DNA of 64,000 nt from Candidatus Heimdallarchaeota archaeon (lineage in GTDB: Archaea > Asgardarchaeota > Heimdallarchaeia > Heimdallarchaeales > Heimdallarchaeaceae): the NCBI GenBank assembly GCA_016840095.1, contig JAEOSZ010000040.1, positions 1-64,000 of the forward strand, read 5' to 3'. Of the stretch, positions 25,896 to 34,990 are shown piece by piece. A program made the translations under genes and the position numbers. The notes under the pieces are model-generated. The model was not told where the DNA came from. It saw only the letters and a program-made list of their open reading frames with translations, and searched no databases. The number at the start of each line of letters is the position of its first letter. Within the stretch, counting starts at the first letter, position 1.

Positions 25896-26389
25896 CAGAT
25901 TATAACCTCCTTTTCAACAAGAATACAGACAACAGAAAAATCTTTGTTCATGCTTTCGATAGCTGCATCTAGAGTACTCTTCCAATCATCTCCTTTCAGA
26001 TACCAAAATGGAACTCCATAAGCATCAAGAACAGCTTCAGTTACATCACCCATGAGAATGTGTTCAGGAAAGGTTTTATCAGGTTCTAAACCTCGATAGC
26101 TAACAAACATAAGTAAAGGAATCCTATACAATTGAGCTAGAGATGTGAGTGCATCTCCAATAGTTGCAAGTCCAGAATTTTGCATGATTACGAAACAATT
26201 CTGTTTCCCCAAATAATACCCACAAGCTATTCCCACAGCTTCATCTTCTCGAGTTGCAGGGATATATCTGATTTCTCCATTGTCTTGAATTTCCAGTAGA
26301 AATTCTCTGAAATACGAGCAAGGAACTCCTGTTGAAAGAGTGAAATGTTTTGAAGCAAGATAATGAACTAAATCTGATGAATCTATCAT
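25895..26389 (-). CDS. ThDP-dependent decarboxylase, alpha (PYR) subunit, ComD-like
   Basis: 164 residues if started at ATG 26389 (MIDSSDLVHYL); the listed start at 26452 lies upstream of the TATA box and is unlikely. Signature: 'FTLSTGVPCSYFREFL' (the GVPDS-type motif of phosphonopyruvate/sulfopyruvate decarboxylases) and 'PATREDEAVGIACGYYLG', with the Glu that activates thiamin. It forms one enzyme with 25332. Expression is driven by the TATA box just upstream, with a short gtggag Shine-Dalgarno-like stretch. Confidence 0.85.
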   Translation of the reverse strand: MIDSSDLVHYLASKHFTLSTGVPCSYFREFLLEIQDNGEIRYIPATREDEAVGIACGYYLGKQNCFVIMQNSGLATIGDALTSLAQLYRIPLLMFVSYRGLEPDKTFPEHILMGDVTEAVLDAYGVPFWYLKGDDWKSTLDAAIESMNKDFSVVCILVEKEVII

Positions 26390-26424
26390 TAGTTTAACTC
26401 CACACAAGTGAGAAGTTAACTGAG

Positions 26425-26437
26425 ATATATATAAATT
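26425..26437 (-). promoter_or_regulatory. TATA box of the ComDE-like pair
   Basis: Minus-strand AATTTATATATAT, 36-48 bases before ATG 26389 and after the longer listed start. It decides the start codon for the alpha subunit. Confidence 0.55.
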
Positions 26438-26469
26438 AGTATTAGAAAACAAAAAAGATAGATGAAAAA

Positions 26470-27033
26470 TTACTGATTTTCAACAGTCATTTTTTCGAAA
26501 TACGCTGAAATATTGTCAGTTAAAACATTGAAAACTGTTTCAACATTCAAACCAGTTTTGGCAGAGGTTTCAATATAAGGAATGTAGAAACCTGACCATT
26601 CAGAAAGTTGATCAGCATACTCTTGAGCATATTCTTTAGGAACAGCATTAGGAGTACTATCACGAAGATCAGCTTTGTTACCAATCAATACCAGAGGAAC
26701 AATGCGATTCTTGTTATTTCGAATAAGCTCATGAAGCCAATTTGGAAGAATAGAATAAGTCTCAGGTCGAGAAATGTCAAAACATAACAAAGCTCCAGCA
26801 GTACCACGATAATAAACCTCACGAACAGCAGAAAATCTTTGCTGACCAGCTAAATCCCATATCTGGAGAGTATACTCAACGTTCTTATGGACCATCTTCT
26901 TAACGGCGAAATCAGCGCCTATAGTCATCATATAGCCTTCTTTGAAACTCTCTCCTAAATATGTACGACGAATGCTTGTCTTGCCTACTGCGCCTTCCCC
27001 TAATAATGAAATTTTGAAAATTCTCTGGCTCAC
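26470..27033 (-). CDS. Rab/Ras-type small GTPase
   Basis: 187 residues. All G motifs are present: GEGAVGKTS (P-loop, ~11-19), Thr in 'MMTIGADF' (switch I), 'WDLAGQQRFS' (switch II with the Gln), 'GNKADL' and 'ETSAKTG'. The C-terminus (FEKMTVENQ) has no Cys, so it is not prenylated like eukaryotic Rabs. The switch and 'YYRGTAGALLCFDISRPETY' region is strongly Rab-like. Stands alone; target unknown. Confidence 0.95.
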   Translation of the reverse strand: MSQRIFKISLLGEGAVGKTSIRRTYLGESFKEGYMMTIGADFAVKKMVHKNVEYTLQIWDLAGQQRFSAVREVYYRGTAGALLCFDISRPETYSILPNWLHELIRNNKNRIVPLVLIGNKADLRDSTPNAVPKEYAQEYADQLSEWSGFYIPYIETSAKTGLNVETVFNVLTDNISAYFEKMTVENQ

Positions 27034-27211
27034 TATAACACCACTTTCCTGTATTATTTTCTCTCTTCCATACTTTTAAATGATTTGTTAGAGGGAACTT
27101 AATAATTTTCTATTAATATAAATATTACTTACTCATTAGTTCTGAATATCAATCTAGAAAGAAGTTACTAAGGTGAAAAAAAGTAAGGATGGAAATTTAC
27201 CAGATGATATG

Positions 27212-28054
27212 TTATTTCCTTTTCTTTCTGTATAAATTGATAACTCCAGCTATGATCAGAACTGCAATTCCTCCAATCCATTCAAAGGGTGCGATCAAAA
27301 TGTCTTCATTTGTTATTTCAAGTAGTAGTTCTGCTTTTGCAATTTCTTCACCTTCATCCAGTTTGAAGTCAAGTTCGTAAGAGCTTAAAACTCCCCAAGC
27401 CTTATTGTAAGTTACTGTTGTAACTTGGTCTACTTTATAGGTTTCTCCAGGAAAGAATCCAGACAGTTTCACATGAACCTCTGTTTGGATTGTAAATTCA
27501 TCTCCTTTGTTTGTTATCTTATACTTTGCTTGTGGTATAGACATCTCATTTTGTTGTAAATCTGTATAAAGATAATCAAAAGTAGTCATGACTGTTCCAT
27601 TTGCCAAAACCATTTCTGGAAAAATGAATCTAACTGGAAAGACATCAAAGTCTACATTAGGTTGTATCATATTCCAAGAAATTTCACTTGCATCAGCAGT
27701 AAGCAGAACTGTATTAAGTCTGAACTCTCCCCAAGGATGAGTAGTTGTATATAAATCATCATAATGAGCTAGTGTTACATTATCTGGATCATCTGTAAAT
27801 TTTATTTTGAAAATATCTCCTTGACTCATGTTTGTAGATGGATTAATTTCCCAAATAAAATCCTCTGGACATGCATAATCTGTTACAGAACATTTCTTCA
27901 TTTCCCAAGATAGTTCTAATGGGGGAACGAGATTATCACTATATGTAAAATCTGTCATACCTGATAAAGCATAATTAGGCTTGATGTTAATTGCAGTTAG
28001 AACTAAAATTATAGAAAGTGATAGTATAATTATTTTCTTTTTGCTTATTTTCAA
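27212..28054 (-). CDS. Exported protein with C-terminal membrane anchor, unknown
   Basis: 280 residues. Signal peptide about 1-28, a long polar beta-rich ectodomain with a Cys pair ('KKCSVTDYACPED') that may form a disulfide, and a C-terminal helix followed by RKKRK. The topology is that of an archaeal surface protein. The ectodomain matches no family I recognise. Divergent from trmO. Confidence 0.65.
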   Translation of the reverse strand: MKISKKKIIILSLSIILVLTAINIKPNYALSGMTDFTYSDNLVPPLELSWEMKKCSVTDYACPEDFIWEINPSTNMSQGDIFKIKFTDDPDNVTLAHYDDLYTTTHPWGEFRLNTVLLTADASEISWNMIQPNVDFDVFPVRFIFPEMVLANGTVMTTFDYLYTDLQQNEMSIPQAKYKITNKGDEFTIQTEVHVKLSGFFPGETYKVDQVTTVTYNKAWGVLSSYELDFKLDEGEEIAKAELLLEITNEDILIAPFEWIGGIAVLIIAGVINLYRKKRK

Positions 28055-28161
28055 AACCTCCTAGGTTTCTAAATCGTACACTACATTTCGAGGCTATATA
28101 AACTGTTGGTAGGAGAATTAACAGCCACAAAAAAAATATAGTACAAAAATAAGTGCAATTC

Positions 28162-28623
28162 ATGGAAATAACTATAAAGCCTATTGGATTCATTGAATCT
28201 CCATTTACTGACCAGGATGAAGTACCAATTCAACCTAGCTTCTCAGAAGCTTTTGGTACTGTAAACGTTGATGTTGATTTAATCGAGGGTCTTGAGGAAA
28301 TAGATGGTTTTTCTCATCTTATTTTGCTCTATTACTTTGATAGAGCAGAAGAAGTTGATATGAAGGTTGTTCCATATTTAGATGATAAACCTAAAGGAAT
28401 TTTTGCAATTCGTCATCCTAGAAGACCGAACAAAATAGGCTTATCTATAGTTCAATTAGTAAGTGTTGAGAAAAATAAACTTCTAGTTAAAGGTATAGAT
28501 GTCTTGAACAACACTCCATTGTTAGATATCAAACCTTTTGTACCTGAATTTGATATCCAAGGTATAGAAGATACTCGAATTGGTTGGTTAACTGAAAGAT
28601 TTCGTAAAGAAGAAGGTGAATGA
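28162..28623 (+). CDS. trmO: tRNA (adenine-N6) methyltransferase TrmO-like
   Basis: 153 residues from ATG 28162 (listed GTG 28153 is three codons upstream). The UPF0066/TsaA/YaeB family: 'IGFIESPFTDQDEVPIQP', 'GLEEIDGFSHLILLYYFDRA', 'GIFAIRHPRRPNKIGLSIVQL'. These enzymes methylate t6A37 of tRNA using S-adenosylmethionine. Overlaps the next gene by 8 bases, so both are probably translated from one message. Confidence 0.85.
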   Translation: MEITIKPIGFIESPFTDQDEVPIQPSFSEAFGTVNVDVDLIEGLEEIDGFSHLILLYYFDRAEEVDMKVVPYLDDKPKGIFAIRHPRRPNKIGLSIVQLVSVEKNKLLVKGIDVLNNTPLLDIKPFVPEFDIQGIEDTRIGWLTERFRKEEGE

Positions 28624-29710
28624 CATTTCCAAAGTAGATTGTGCTATAATCCTTGCAGGTGGGAAAGGAACCAGATTGCAACCCTTAACTACAAACAAAC
28701 CTAAACCTTTAGTTCCTGTAGCTCTTACACCAATGATTGACTATGCAATTAAACAGATCACTGATGCAGGTATTTCTAAAATCGTTGTAGCAGTGAAATA
28801 CTTAGGGGAACAGATAATAGACTATCTTAATCATTCGTCTAAATTTTCTAATTTAGAGATCATTATTCCTGATATAGACCCCCTTGGAACAGCTGATGCG
28901 GTTAGAAGTGTTGCAGACATTATTGAAGGTGATTTCGTTGTTTCTATGGCTGATATTGTTTGTGACTTATCGATTACAAAAATGCAAAAATTCTTCTATT
29001 CTACCGATGCTTATGCCACTATAAGTTTGAAGAACATAGATTTTCCTACAAAGAAATTTGGAGTTATACTTCTAGATGAAGAACAAAATATAGAGATTTT
29101 TCTAGAGAAACCCAAACCAGAAGAGATGTTATTTACAACCATGGCTTTTGCTTATAGACCAGTTGCTGAATTCCACCTAAATCTAGTGAATACAGGAATT
29201 TATCTCTTTAAACATAAAGCTTTGGAAATACTAGATAACTTCAAGGATATAGTAGATTTTGGTCAAGATATGTTTCCATATTTATTACAAGAGAAGTTTA
29301 AACTCAATGGATTTGTCGATGAATATTATTGGATAGATGCTGGAAATGTTAGAAGTTACCTATGGGCAAATTACGATGTACTTCGAGGATTTGTTGATAG
29401 TTTTTCTCCACCAGGAAAGCAGAAAAATGGCAATTGGATAGGAGAAAATGTATCTATTGATGAAACAGCTGAAATCATCTCTCCTGTTGTTATAGGGGAC
29501 AATGTTGAGATATCAAAAAATTCTTCTGTTGGACCATTTTCAATTTTACATAATGATGTTAAGATAAAAGAAAATGTTAGAGTAGAGAGAAGTGTAATAT
29601 GGGAAAATTCTATTTTGAACTCAAACTCATTAGTTCAGAATTCTGTTATTTGTGATAATGTTGAAATTGAGGAAGACAGAAAAATAATTAAGTATTCAGC
29701 GATTAGCTGA
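28616..29710 (+). CDS. Sugar-phosphate nucleotidyltransferase with left-handed beta-helix
   Basis: 364 residues. The nucleotide site opens 'AIILAGGKGTRLQPLTTNKPKPLVPV', followed by the usual 'DIDPLGTADAVRSV', 'VVSMADIVCD' metal site and 'EYYWIDAGNVRSY'. Residues ~265-360 form a hexapeptide-repeat tail ('AEIISPVVIGDNVEISKNSSVGP'). It makes NDP-glucose or GDP-mannose from NTP and sugar-1-phosphate; nucleotide choice is undetermined. A GTG start overlaps trmO by 8 bases. Can supply the glycan or glycogen genes elsewhere in the window. Confidence 0.92.
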   Translation: MNDISKVDCAIILAGGKGTRLQPLTTNKPKPLVPVALTPMIDYAIKQITDAGISKIVVAVKYLGEQIIDYLNHSSKFSNLEIIIPDIDPLGTADAVRSVADIIEGDFVVSMADIVCDLSITKMQKFFYSTDAYATISLKNIDFPTKKFGVILLDEEQNIEIFLEKPKPEEMLFTTMAFAYRPVAEFHLNLVNTGIYLFKHKALEILDNFKDIVDFGQDMFPYLLQEKFKLNGFVDEYYWIDAGNVRSYLWANYDVLRGFVDSFSPPGKQKNGNWIGENVSIDETAEIISPVVIGDNVEISKNSSVGPFSILHNDVKIKENVRVERSVIWENSILNSNSLVQNSVICDNVEIEEDRKIIKYSAIS

Positions 29711-29728
29711 AGCAAGAGAATGATATAA

Positions 29729-30349
29729 ATGATCTCAAAAGATAGGACTTCTAAGATTGTTATTACTTTCTATTTAGCAATTTTACTTTGTTTTTCAATT
29801 TTAGGAGTCATGGCAGTGAGTGTTAATATTACATATTGGGATATGGAAGATGAACTTGCTGATGTGATAGATCATGATGGAATACGAGTAGTAGTATTCT
29901 TCCTACCTACATGTCCTCATTGTATAGATGAATTACCAGTACTCAAACAAATTGATTCCAATTACAATGTTTCTATATTTATGTTAGACATAACATATGA
30001 GTCAACAAACCAGACTCTCATTGATTTTAAAACAAATCATGTACTTTCAGATAACTGGACATTTGGATATACTACAGCAGATACAAATGCATATTTTGAT
30101 CTATTTTCAGTTCCAAGAATAGTAATTCTAGATAATATCAGCCGAGTAGTAGATTATATGAGAGGATTAAAAACCTATGAAACTCTAGAAATAAAAATAC
30201 TAGATGCTTTGAACTACAATACTGAGAATTATAATCCTGATTATAATGATGACTCTTCAAAATTGATTAGAAACCTTTTCATAATTATTGGAGTTGGAAT
30301 ATCAGCTGTTGTTGTTTACTTTCTTGTGAAAACATTTGTGAAAAAATAG
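29729..30349 (+). CDS. Membrane-anchored thioredoxin-fold protein facing outside
   Basis: 206 residues. A signal/anchor helix (about 10-32), then a thioredoxin fold with active site CPHC in 'FFLPTCPHCIDELP' and cis-Pro in 'FSVPRIVIL', and a second helix near the C-terminus with KTFVKK behind it. It likely works on disulfides of exported proteins together with the VKOR and CcdA genes elsewhere in this window. Starts 18 bases after the nucleotidyltransferase. Confidence 0.85.
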   Translation: MISKDRTSKIVITFYLAILLCFSILGVMAVSVNITYWDMEDELADVIDHDGIRVVVFFLPTCPHCIDELPVLKQIDSNYNVSIFMLDITYESTNQTLIDFKTNHVLSDNWTFGYTTADTNAYFDLFSVPRIVILDNISRVVDYMRGLKTYETLEIKILDALNYNTENYNPDYNDDSSKLIRNLFIIIGVGISAVVVYFLVKTFVKK

Positions 30350-30356
30350 AAGAGAT

Positions 30357-31265
30357 TCAACTCTCAGTTTTTTTCCTGCAGTTAACACAACCTAAAGAAG
30401 GTTCATGAATTACTACTCCACATTTTTCACAGAAAACTGACTTGGAGGTTGTGTAAGAGGTAATGATTGGATCTTCAGCACTATCAAAATAACTCAATGA
30501 TTCTCCTTCATAAGGCTTTGAAGTACCTTCTTTTTCTTCAAGACCAAGTAGAAGCTGCGCTCTTCTTATTCTGCGAATATCACCTAATAGAACAACGAAA
30601 AATCCAATGGCAATGACAGATGAAATATAAGTCATAACTACTTCAGAATATGCTATAAACAGATATGGACTGATAGTTAAGATAGGAACCATAAACAACA
30701 TAATGAATGAAGCTAAATATCTTATAGCTGGGTTCAAAGCAAACAGTGAGTAAAACAAATTTTCTCCAGCTGTTACTCGCTTATATCTACCAACAATTGT
30801 AATGATGTTTTTTACTGTGTTCATTCCATAAAAGTGTGCAAATATCATTAACATAAAAGGAACAGTAAGATCACTTTGATGACTATAGGCTAGATCTTTT
30901 TGAAGTACTAGTAATGCTTCATATAGACCTAAAGCTACAGCTGTTACAAGTAAAGCAAGAACAGCATTTCTTGCTTTCTTCTTATTTTCAAGACCTATGT
31001 TAAGCTGTCTCCATTGAAGAATTTGAATAGCAATCACAATGAACATTAGAGCATAAAAAACTGAATCAGCTATTCTCCAGAAATCCATAGCTTCTTCAGA
31101 AATGATTGGATTACCTGTCTGATCCTCCCAAAAAAATACAAAAATTATTCTGTTTATCATCTCGACTAAGTAGTAGATCATCATACCAAAAACAGCGACA
31201 AACATAAAGAAGAATGAAAACCTTTCATCCCCATAAACTTTGACAGGATATTTATCATTGACCAT
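30357..31265 (-). CDS. Multi-helix membrane protein with C-terminal zinc ribbon
   Basis: 302 residues. Six or seven hydrophobic helices in residues 15-230, then a charged linker and a zinc ribbon 'CEKCGVVIHEPSLGCVNCRKK' (CxxC...CxxC) at the C-terminus. Unknown family. The ribbon faces the cytoplasm if the N-terminus does. Co-oriented with the next gene (31309), 43 bases away, so perhaps one operon of membrane proteins. Confidence 0.65.
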   Translation of the reverse strand: MVNDKYPVKVYGDERFSFFFMFVAVFGMMIYYLVEMINRIIFVFFWEDQTGNPIISEEAMDFWRIADSVFYALMFIVIAIQILQWRQLNIGLENKKKARNAVLALLVTAVALGLYEALLVLQKDLAYSHQSDLTVPFMLMIFAHFYGMNTVKNIITIVGRYKRVTAGENLFYSLFALNPAIRYLASFIMLFMVPILTISPYLFIAYSEVVMTYISSVIAIGFFVVLLGDIRRIRRAQLLLGLEEKEGTSKPYEGESLSYFDSAEDPIITSYTTSKSVFCEKCGVVIHEPSLGCVNCRKKTES

Positions 31266-31308
31266 TTGCTTCCAACAGAAGGAGAGTTGAGATATTTATT
31301 TACTTTAC

Positions 31309-32787
31309 TCATTCTGTCTTTTCTTCATCTTTCTTAAATTCTTTAACTGACTTCTTCTTGTCATCTGATTTCAGATCATCAGGCAATTCTTTTGGAACAG
31401 GTATTGTTTCTGTATCAGTAGGTTTACCTATGTATCCTTGTGCATCTTTAACTACACCTTCAGCTTTAGTTTTAATAGGCTCAACAAGTGGATCCATTTT
31501 TGGTTGAGTTTCTATTGCTTCAACAAGTGGATCCATTTTCGGTTGAGTTTCTATTGCTTCAATATCTGGTTTGACAGAATCCTCAGTAATTATAGAATCG
31601 AATTCGGGTTTTACTGAAGTAGATGATTCCATAGCTTTTGATTTTACTAATACACCAGTTGAATCATCTCCAACTGAATCAATTTCATCTCTGAATTTTA
31701 TACCTTCTTCATGTTGAAGCTGGATACCTTCTTCAATTTTCTTCTTCAGTTCTTCCTTATCAGTAATCTCTTCTGCTATAGGTCTACTGACTTGTATCTC
31801 CTCTCCAATATCATAGGAAAGTTGAAGTCTATTTGCAAACTGTGGTATCAGCTTCTGATAAAGCTTATTTGATCCTTCCTTCCAGTTAATAATCTCTTTT
31901 TCTGCATCATATGAAAAATTCATATCATTTTTGCTGAATTTCTGGAGTGTTGCAGAAATGGTACTCGATGTAGTTTTTATTGACCCTCTTTTTGGATTGT
32001 CCGTTAGTCCAAGTTCATAGATAAATTTAACATGTTTATCATCAAGATTAGAAATAAAAGCAAGTAAGGAAATTGCTGTTACGAATATTCCAATTGGAAG
32101 AACATAATCAGGAAAAATAGTTGTAGTAGGTATTGTTAAAGCAATAAGCACAATACCACTCAAAGCTCCAATTATTTTGAGGAAAAGAAAGATTATGCTC
32201 TCTTTTACATAAGTATTAGGACCATATAGTGAGTAAAAAGTCCAGTAGTTTAATGACTGAGGATTAATGTAAGGTTTTGACAACATGCCAAGAAAATTGC
32301 TTCTCTCTACTTGCTTTAGGTCTTCTATTTCTCTAATCTGAGAAAATTCAAAATTTGCAGTTAGATAAACTTCTTTCTTCTCATACACTAACAATTGGAA
32401 ATAATTCTTTCCTTGTTTTATCGAACTTACAAAGGATACATCTCTGAACCAAACCTCTTCAGGTTGAAGAGTTATGGTTTCAAGTTTCTTGGTTTTTTCA
32501 TGTTTCCTTAAGTCACTAAACCAGCCAACAATTGAATATTTTATAGTTAGAGTAATAGGTTGACTTTCATTATTGGTTAAGAAAATTCTTACAATACCTT
32601 TTTTGTTTTCTGGAATCTGATCAACTATGGGTAACATGACATAAGATAAAGCTTTAACCGATTCCATTTCGATATTATCTCTAAAATCTTTGTCTAATTC
32701 GGTATAATGTGTGAACTTAGAAATAAATTTTGAAGCAAAAATAGGATTTTCAAGAATCTCATTGGTCATGTTGTTCATGTAAAACAT
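31309..32787 (-). CDS. Membrane protein with beta-rich N-terminus and low-complexity tail
   Basis: 492 residues, not recognised. The N-terminal ~175 residues are beta-rich ('KKGIVRIFLTNNESQPITLTIKYSIVGWF'), two helices lie near 205-250, then a cytoplasmic part. The C-terminal ~150 residues are Lys/Glu/Pro-rich, with two 13-residue repeats ('EAIETQPKMDPLV'). Long acidic tails like this are seen in scaffold-type membrane proteins; the role is unknown. Confidence 0.55.
   Translation of the reverse strand: MFYMNNMTNEILENPIFASKFISKFTHYTELDKDFRDNIEMESVKALSYVMLPIVDQIPENKKGIVRIFLTNNESQPITLTIKYSIVGWFSDLRKHEKTKKLETITLQPEEVWFRDVSFVSSIKQGKNYFQLLVYEKKEVYLTANFEFSQIREIEDLKQVERSNFLGMLSKPYINPQSLNYWTFYSLYGPNTYVKESIIFLFLKIIGALSGIVLIALTIPTTTIFPDYVLPIGIFVTAISLLAFISNLDDKHVKFIYELGLTDNPKRGSIKTTSSTISATLQKFSKNDMNFSYDAEKEIINWKEGSNKLYQKLIPQFANRLQLSYDIGEEIQVSRPIAEEITDKEELKKKIEEGIQLQHEEGIKFRDEIDSVGDDSTGVLVKSKAMESSTSVKPEFDSIITEDSVKPDIEAIETQPKMDPLVEAIETQPKMDPLVEPIKTKAEGVVKDAQGYIGKPTDTETIPVPKELPDDLKSDDKKKSVKEFKKDEEKTE
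31482..31559. repeat. Two 39-bp direct repeats in the tail of the membrane-protein gene
   Basis: CAACAAGTGGATCC begins at 31482 and again at 31521, giving a 39-base period (13 residues). The copies differ at one base or so, indicating recent duplication. Confidence 0.85.
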
Positions 32788-32873
32788 TTATTTTAACTAT
32801 AAAAAAACTTCGTCAATATGCAATGATAAATGCAATTTCTGGAGAAAGATAGTATTGCTAGTACTGTAAGAAT

Positions 32874-32884
32874 CTTTAATAAAT
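32874..32884 (+). promoter_or_regulatory. TATA-like element of the TPR-longin gene
   Basis: CTTTAATAAAT, 31-41 bases before the TTG start at 32915. There is an in-frame stop at 32906, so the TTG is the first usable start. Confidence 0.4.
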
Positions 32885-32914
32885 CTTTCAACTACTTCAA
32901 TAGTGTGAAATAGT

Positions 32915-34951
32915 TTGAGATCAGATAATTTTGATTTACCAAATGAATTTTCTAGATTCGAGAAATTCATTAAGTCTGATTTTGAACAATTTTACCCAGT
33001 TTTTCAAAAATACCAAGATATGGAATATAGTTTCTTTCAGTCTATAGTTTATGCTTCAGATGATCTTGCAAATACTCCTAAAATTCCTGAATTTACTAGG
33101 ATAAACTATACCCAGATTGCGATGATAGGTTACTTCCTTCTCTCACAGTTCAAGAAAGTGTTAACCTTTCCCATACCTGAAGATAACTTCGAGGCTATGT
33201 ATTTCCGAATGAAATCTGCGAAATTTACAGGAGATAGAGAAGTTGTGTCAGCTCTTCTAGCCAATACAATTGCATTAATGGTTGAATTGAAGAAATCAGA
33301 CCCATCAATGCACAAGGCTTTCTCGGTAATTTTATCAATGGAAATAGCATCAATGAACTCTGATGTTCAGACAGTTCAACAATATTCTAAGGTTTTTAGA
33401 ACCAATCTTTTCGACACTGTTCTGATTGAAAAATACCCTCTTCTTACTCTCCAAGTAGTTAGTGATCTAGCTTACAGAGAATTTCGAACAGGAGATGAAA
33501 CATATTCAGGTTGGTTAGAAATTTACAAAGAATTAGCTGAAGCTTTGAATATGGACACAAAGAGACTTGATTGTTATACTATGCTTGGAGGACTATATAG
33601 ATTCAAAGGTTATCTAGAAGAAGCTTCTGAATATTATAGTAAAGCAATTGTAATTGCAGAAAAAATTGGCAATAAAGAATTCATTGCATCACTAATAGCT
33701 AATATGGCAGATTTAGAACATACTAGAGGTAATTTAGAAAAAGCCCTTTCATTATGTTTAGAAGCTCTTAAGGATCCAGAAATCTCACAATCTAAACCAA
33801 CTATTTACGTTAATATTGCTGAAGTACTAATCAAGAAAGAAGAGTTCAAAGAAGCATTAGAATATTTAGATAAAGCTCAGAAATTAACCAATAGAAATTC
33901 ACCTATTGTCAATTTGCTCTATGGATATGCGCTTACAAAAATCCCAGGAAAAGGCAATCTTCAGGAAGGTATAAAGTATCTAGAAAAGGGTGGTAATCTT
34001 AGCGAAAAATCAAAAAATCAAAGGTGGTTAACTACTTACTACTATTACATGGGAAGAATATATCTAGATACTTACGATCTTTCATCTTCAATTGAATCTT
34101 TTGAAAAATGTTATGAAATGGCAATCATAAGTGAATTTCAGTACGTTGTTTTATCACAATTATATTTAGCAGAAGCTTATTTACATAGATATAAGATCTC
34201 ACAGTCAGAAGGTGACTTAACTAACTCAGAGCGGTATTTGGCAAATGTTATTTCTATTTGTCAAGAACAAGATTTACCTATCTTAGCGGAGGTCCTCTAC
34301 ATTAGTGGACAATTACTTGTTGCACTAAACGAATTAGTTGATGCTGAGTTTGTTTTTGATCAAGCAATGGATTTAGCAGAGAAAAATGTTAACGCTCCAT
34401 TAGTGAAGAAGTGTGAAAATAGTATCTTAATGATTCAAAGTAATGAAATTGAGAAACCAATGGTAATCATTCATGAAATAACTGATGTCATTAATGATCT
34501 TGCTAAGCATTCTTACATCAAGAAAACTAAACGAATGCCTCAAGTTTATTTCCTAAACATCTTTACTGATGAAGGATCATATATTTATTCTTATTACTTC
34601 AACAGACAATTTCCAATAAATGATGTATTGATTTCAGGTTTAATTTCTGCAATAAGAACAATGTCTTCAGAAGTTTTTGGAAGCGGACTAAGGGGAATAG
34701 ATTTCGAAGGTAAAAAGTTGCTCGTGGAGAGTTTTGGTAGATTTTGTGGAATTCTTGCTTGTGATAGAGACAGTTTCAATGCGCGAACAAAATTATACAA
34801 TTATGTTCAGAGATTCAACCAAAAATTTGAAGATGTATACCAAAACATTGCTGCTGGACAGACATTGGATCAACTTCAAAAGGAAGCCGACTTATTAATT
34901 GAAATTATTTTTGAGAAATCTGATAGAGCATTTGTTGCACCTCCAGAATAG
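32915..34951 (+). CDS. TPR protein with C-terminal longin/roadblock-like domain
   Basis: 678 residues. An N-terminal ~210-residue helical region is followed by about 7-8 tetratricopeptide repeats (around 215-490; for example 'LGGLYRFKGYLEEASEYYSKAI'). The last ~160 residues hold a longin/roadblock-like fold: 'MPQVYFLNIFTDEGSYIYSYYF', 'ISGLISAIRTMSSEVFG', 'VESFGRFCGILACDRDS' and a final helix pair, matching the 7TM protein's tail in order and in the 'IF.D.G..(I/L)YS' start. TPRs bind peptides and longin-like folds bind GTPases, so a GTPase-linked adaptor is plausible. Confidence 0.72.
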   Translation: MRSDNFDLPNEFSRFEKFIKSDFEQFYPVFQKYQDMEYSFFQSIVYASDDLANTPKIPEFTRINYTQIAMIGYFLLSQFKKVLTFPIPEDNFEAMYFRMKSAKFTGDREVVSALLANTIALMVELKKSDPSMHKAFSVILSMEIASMNSDVQTVQQYSKVFRTNLFDTVLIEKYPLLTLQVVSDLAYREFRTGDETYSGWLEIYKELAEALNMDTKRLDCYTMLGGLYRFKGYLEEASEYYSKAIVIAEKIGNKEFIASLIANMADLEHTRGNLEKALSLCLEALKDPEISQSKPTIYVNIAEVLIKKEEFKEALEYLDKAQKLTNRNSPIVNLLYGYALTKIPGKGNLQEGIKYLEKGGNLSEKSKNQRWLTTYYYYMGRIYLDTYDLSSSIESFEKCYEMAIISEFQYVVLSQLYLAEAYLHRYKISQSEGDLTNSERYLANVISICQEQDLPILAEVLYISGQLLVALNELVDAEFVFDQAMDLAEKNVNAPLVKKCENSILMIQSNEIEKPMVIIHEITDVINDLAKHSYIKKTKRMPQVYFLNIFTDEGSYIYSYYFNRQFPINDVLISGLISAIRTMSSEVFGSGLRGIDFEGKKLLVESFGRFCGILACDRDSFNARTKLYNYVQRFNQKFEDVYQNIAAGQTLDQLQKEADLLIEIIFEKSDRAFVAPPE

Positions 34952-34990
34952 GAAACATTTTTTAGCTGTTCTTCGGAAGGAAAATTACTC

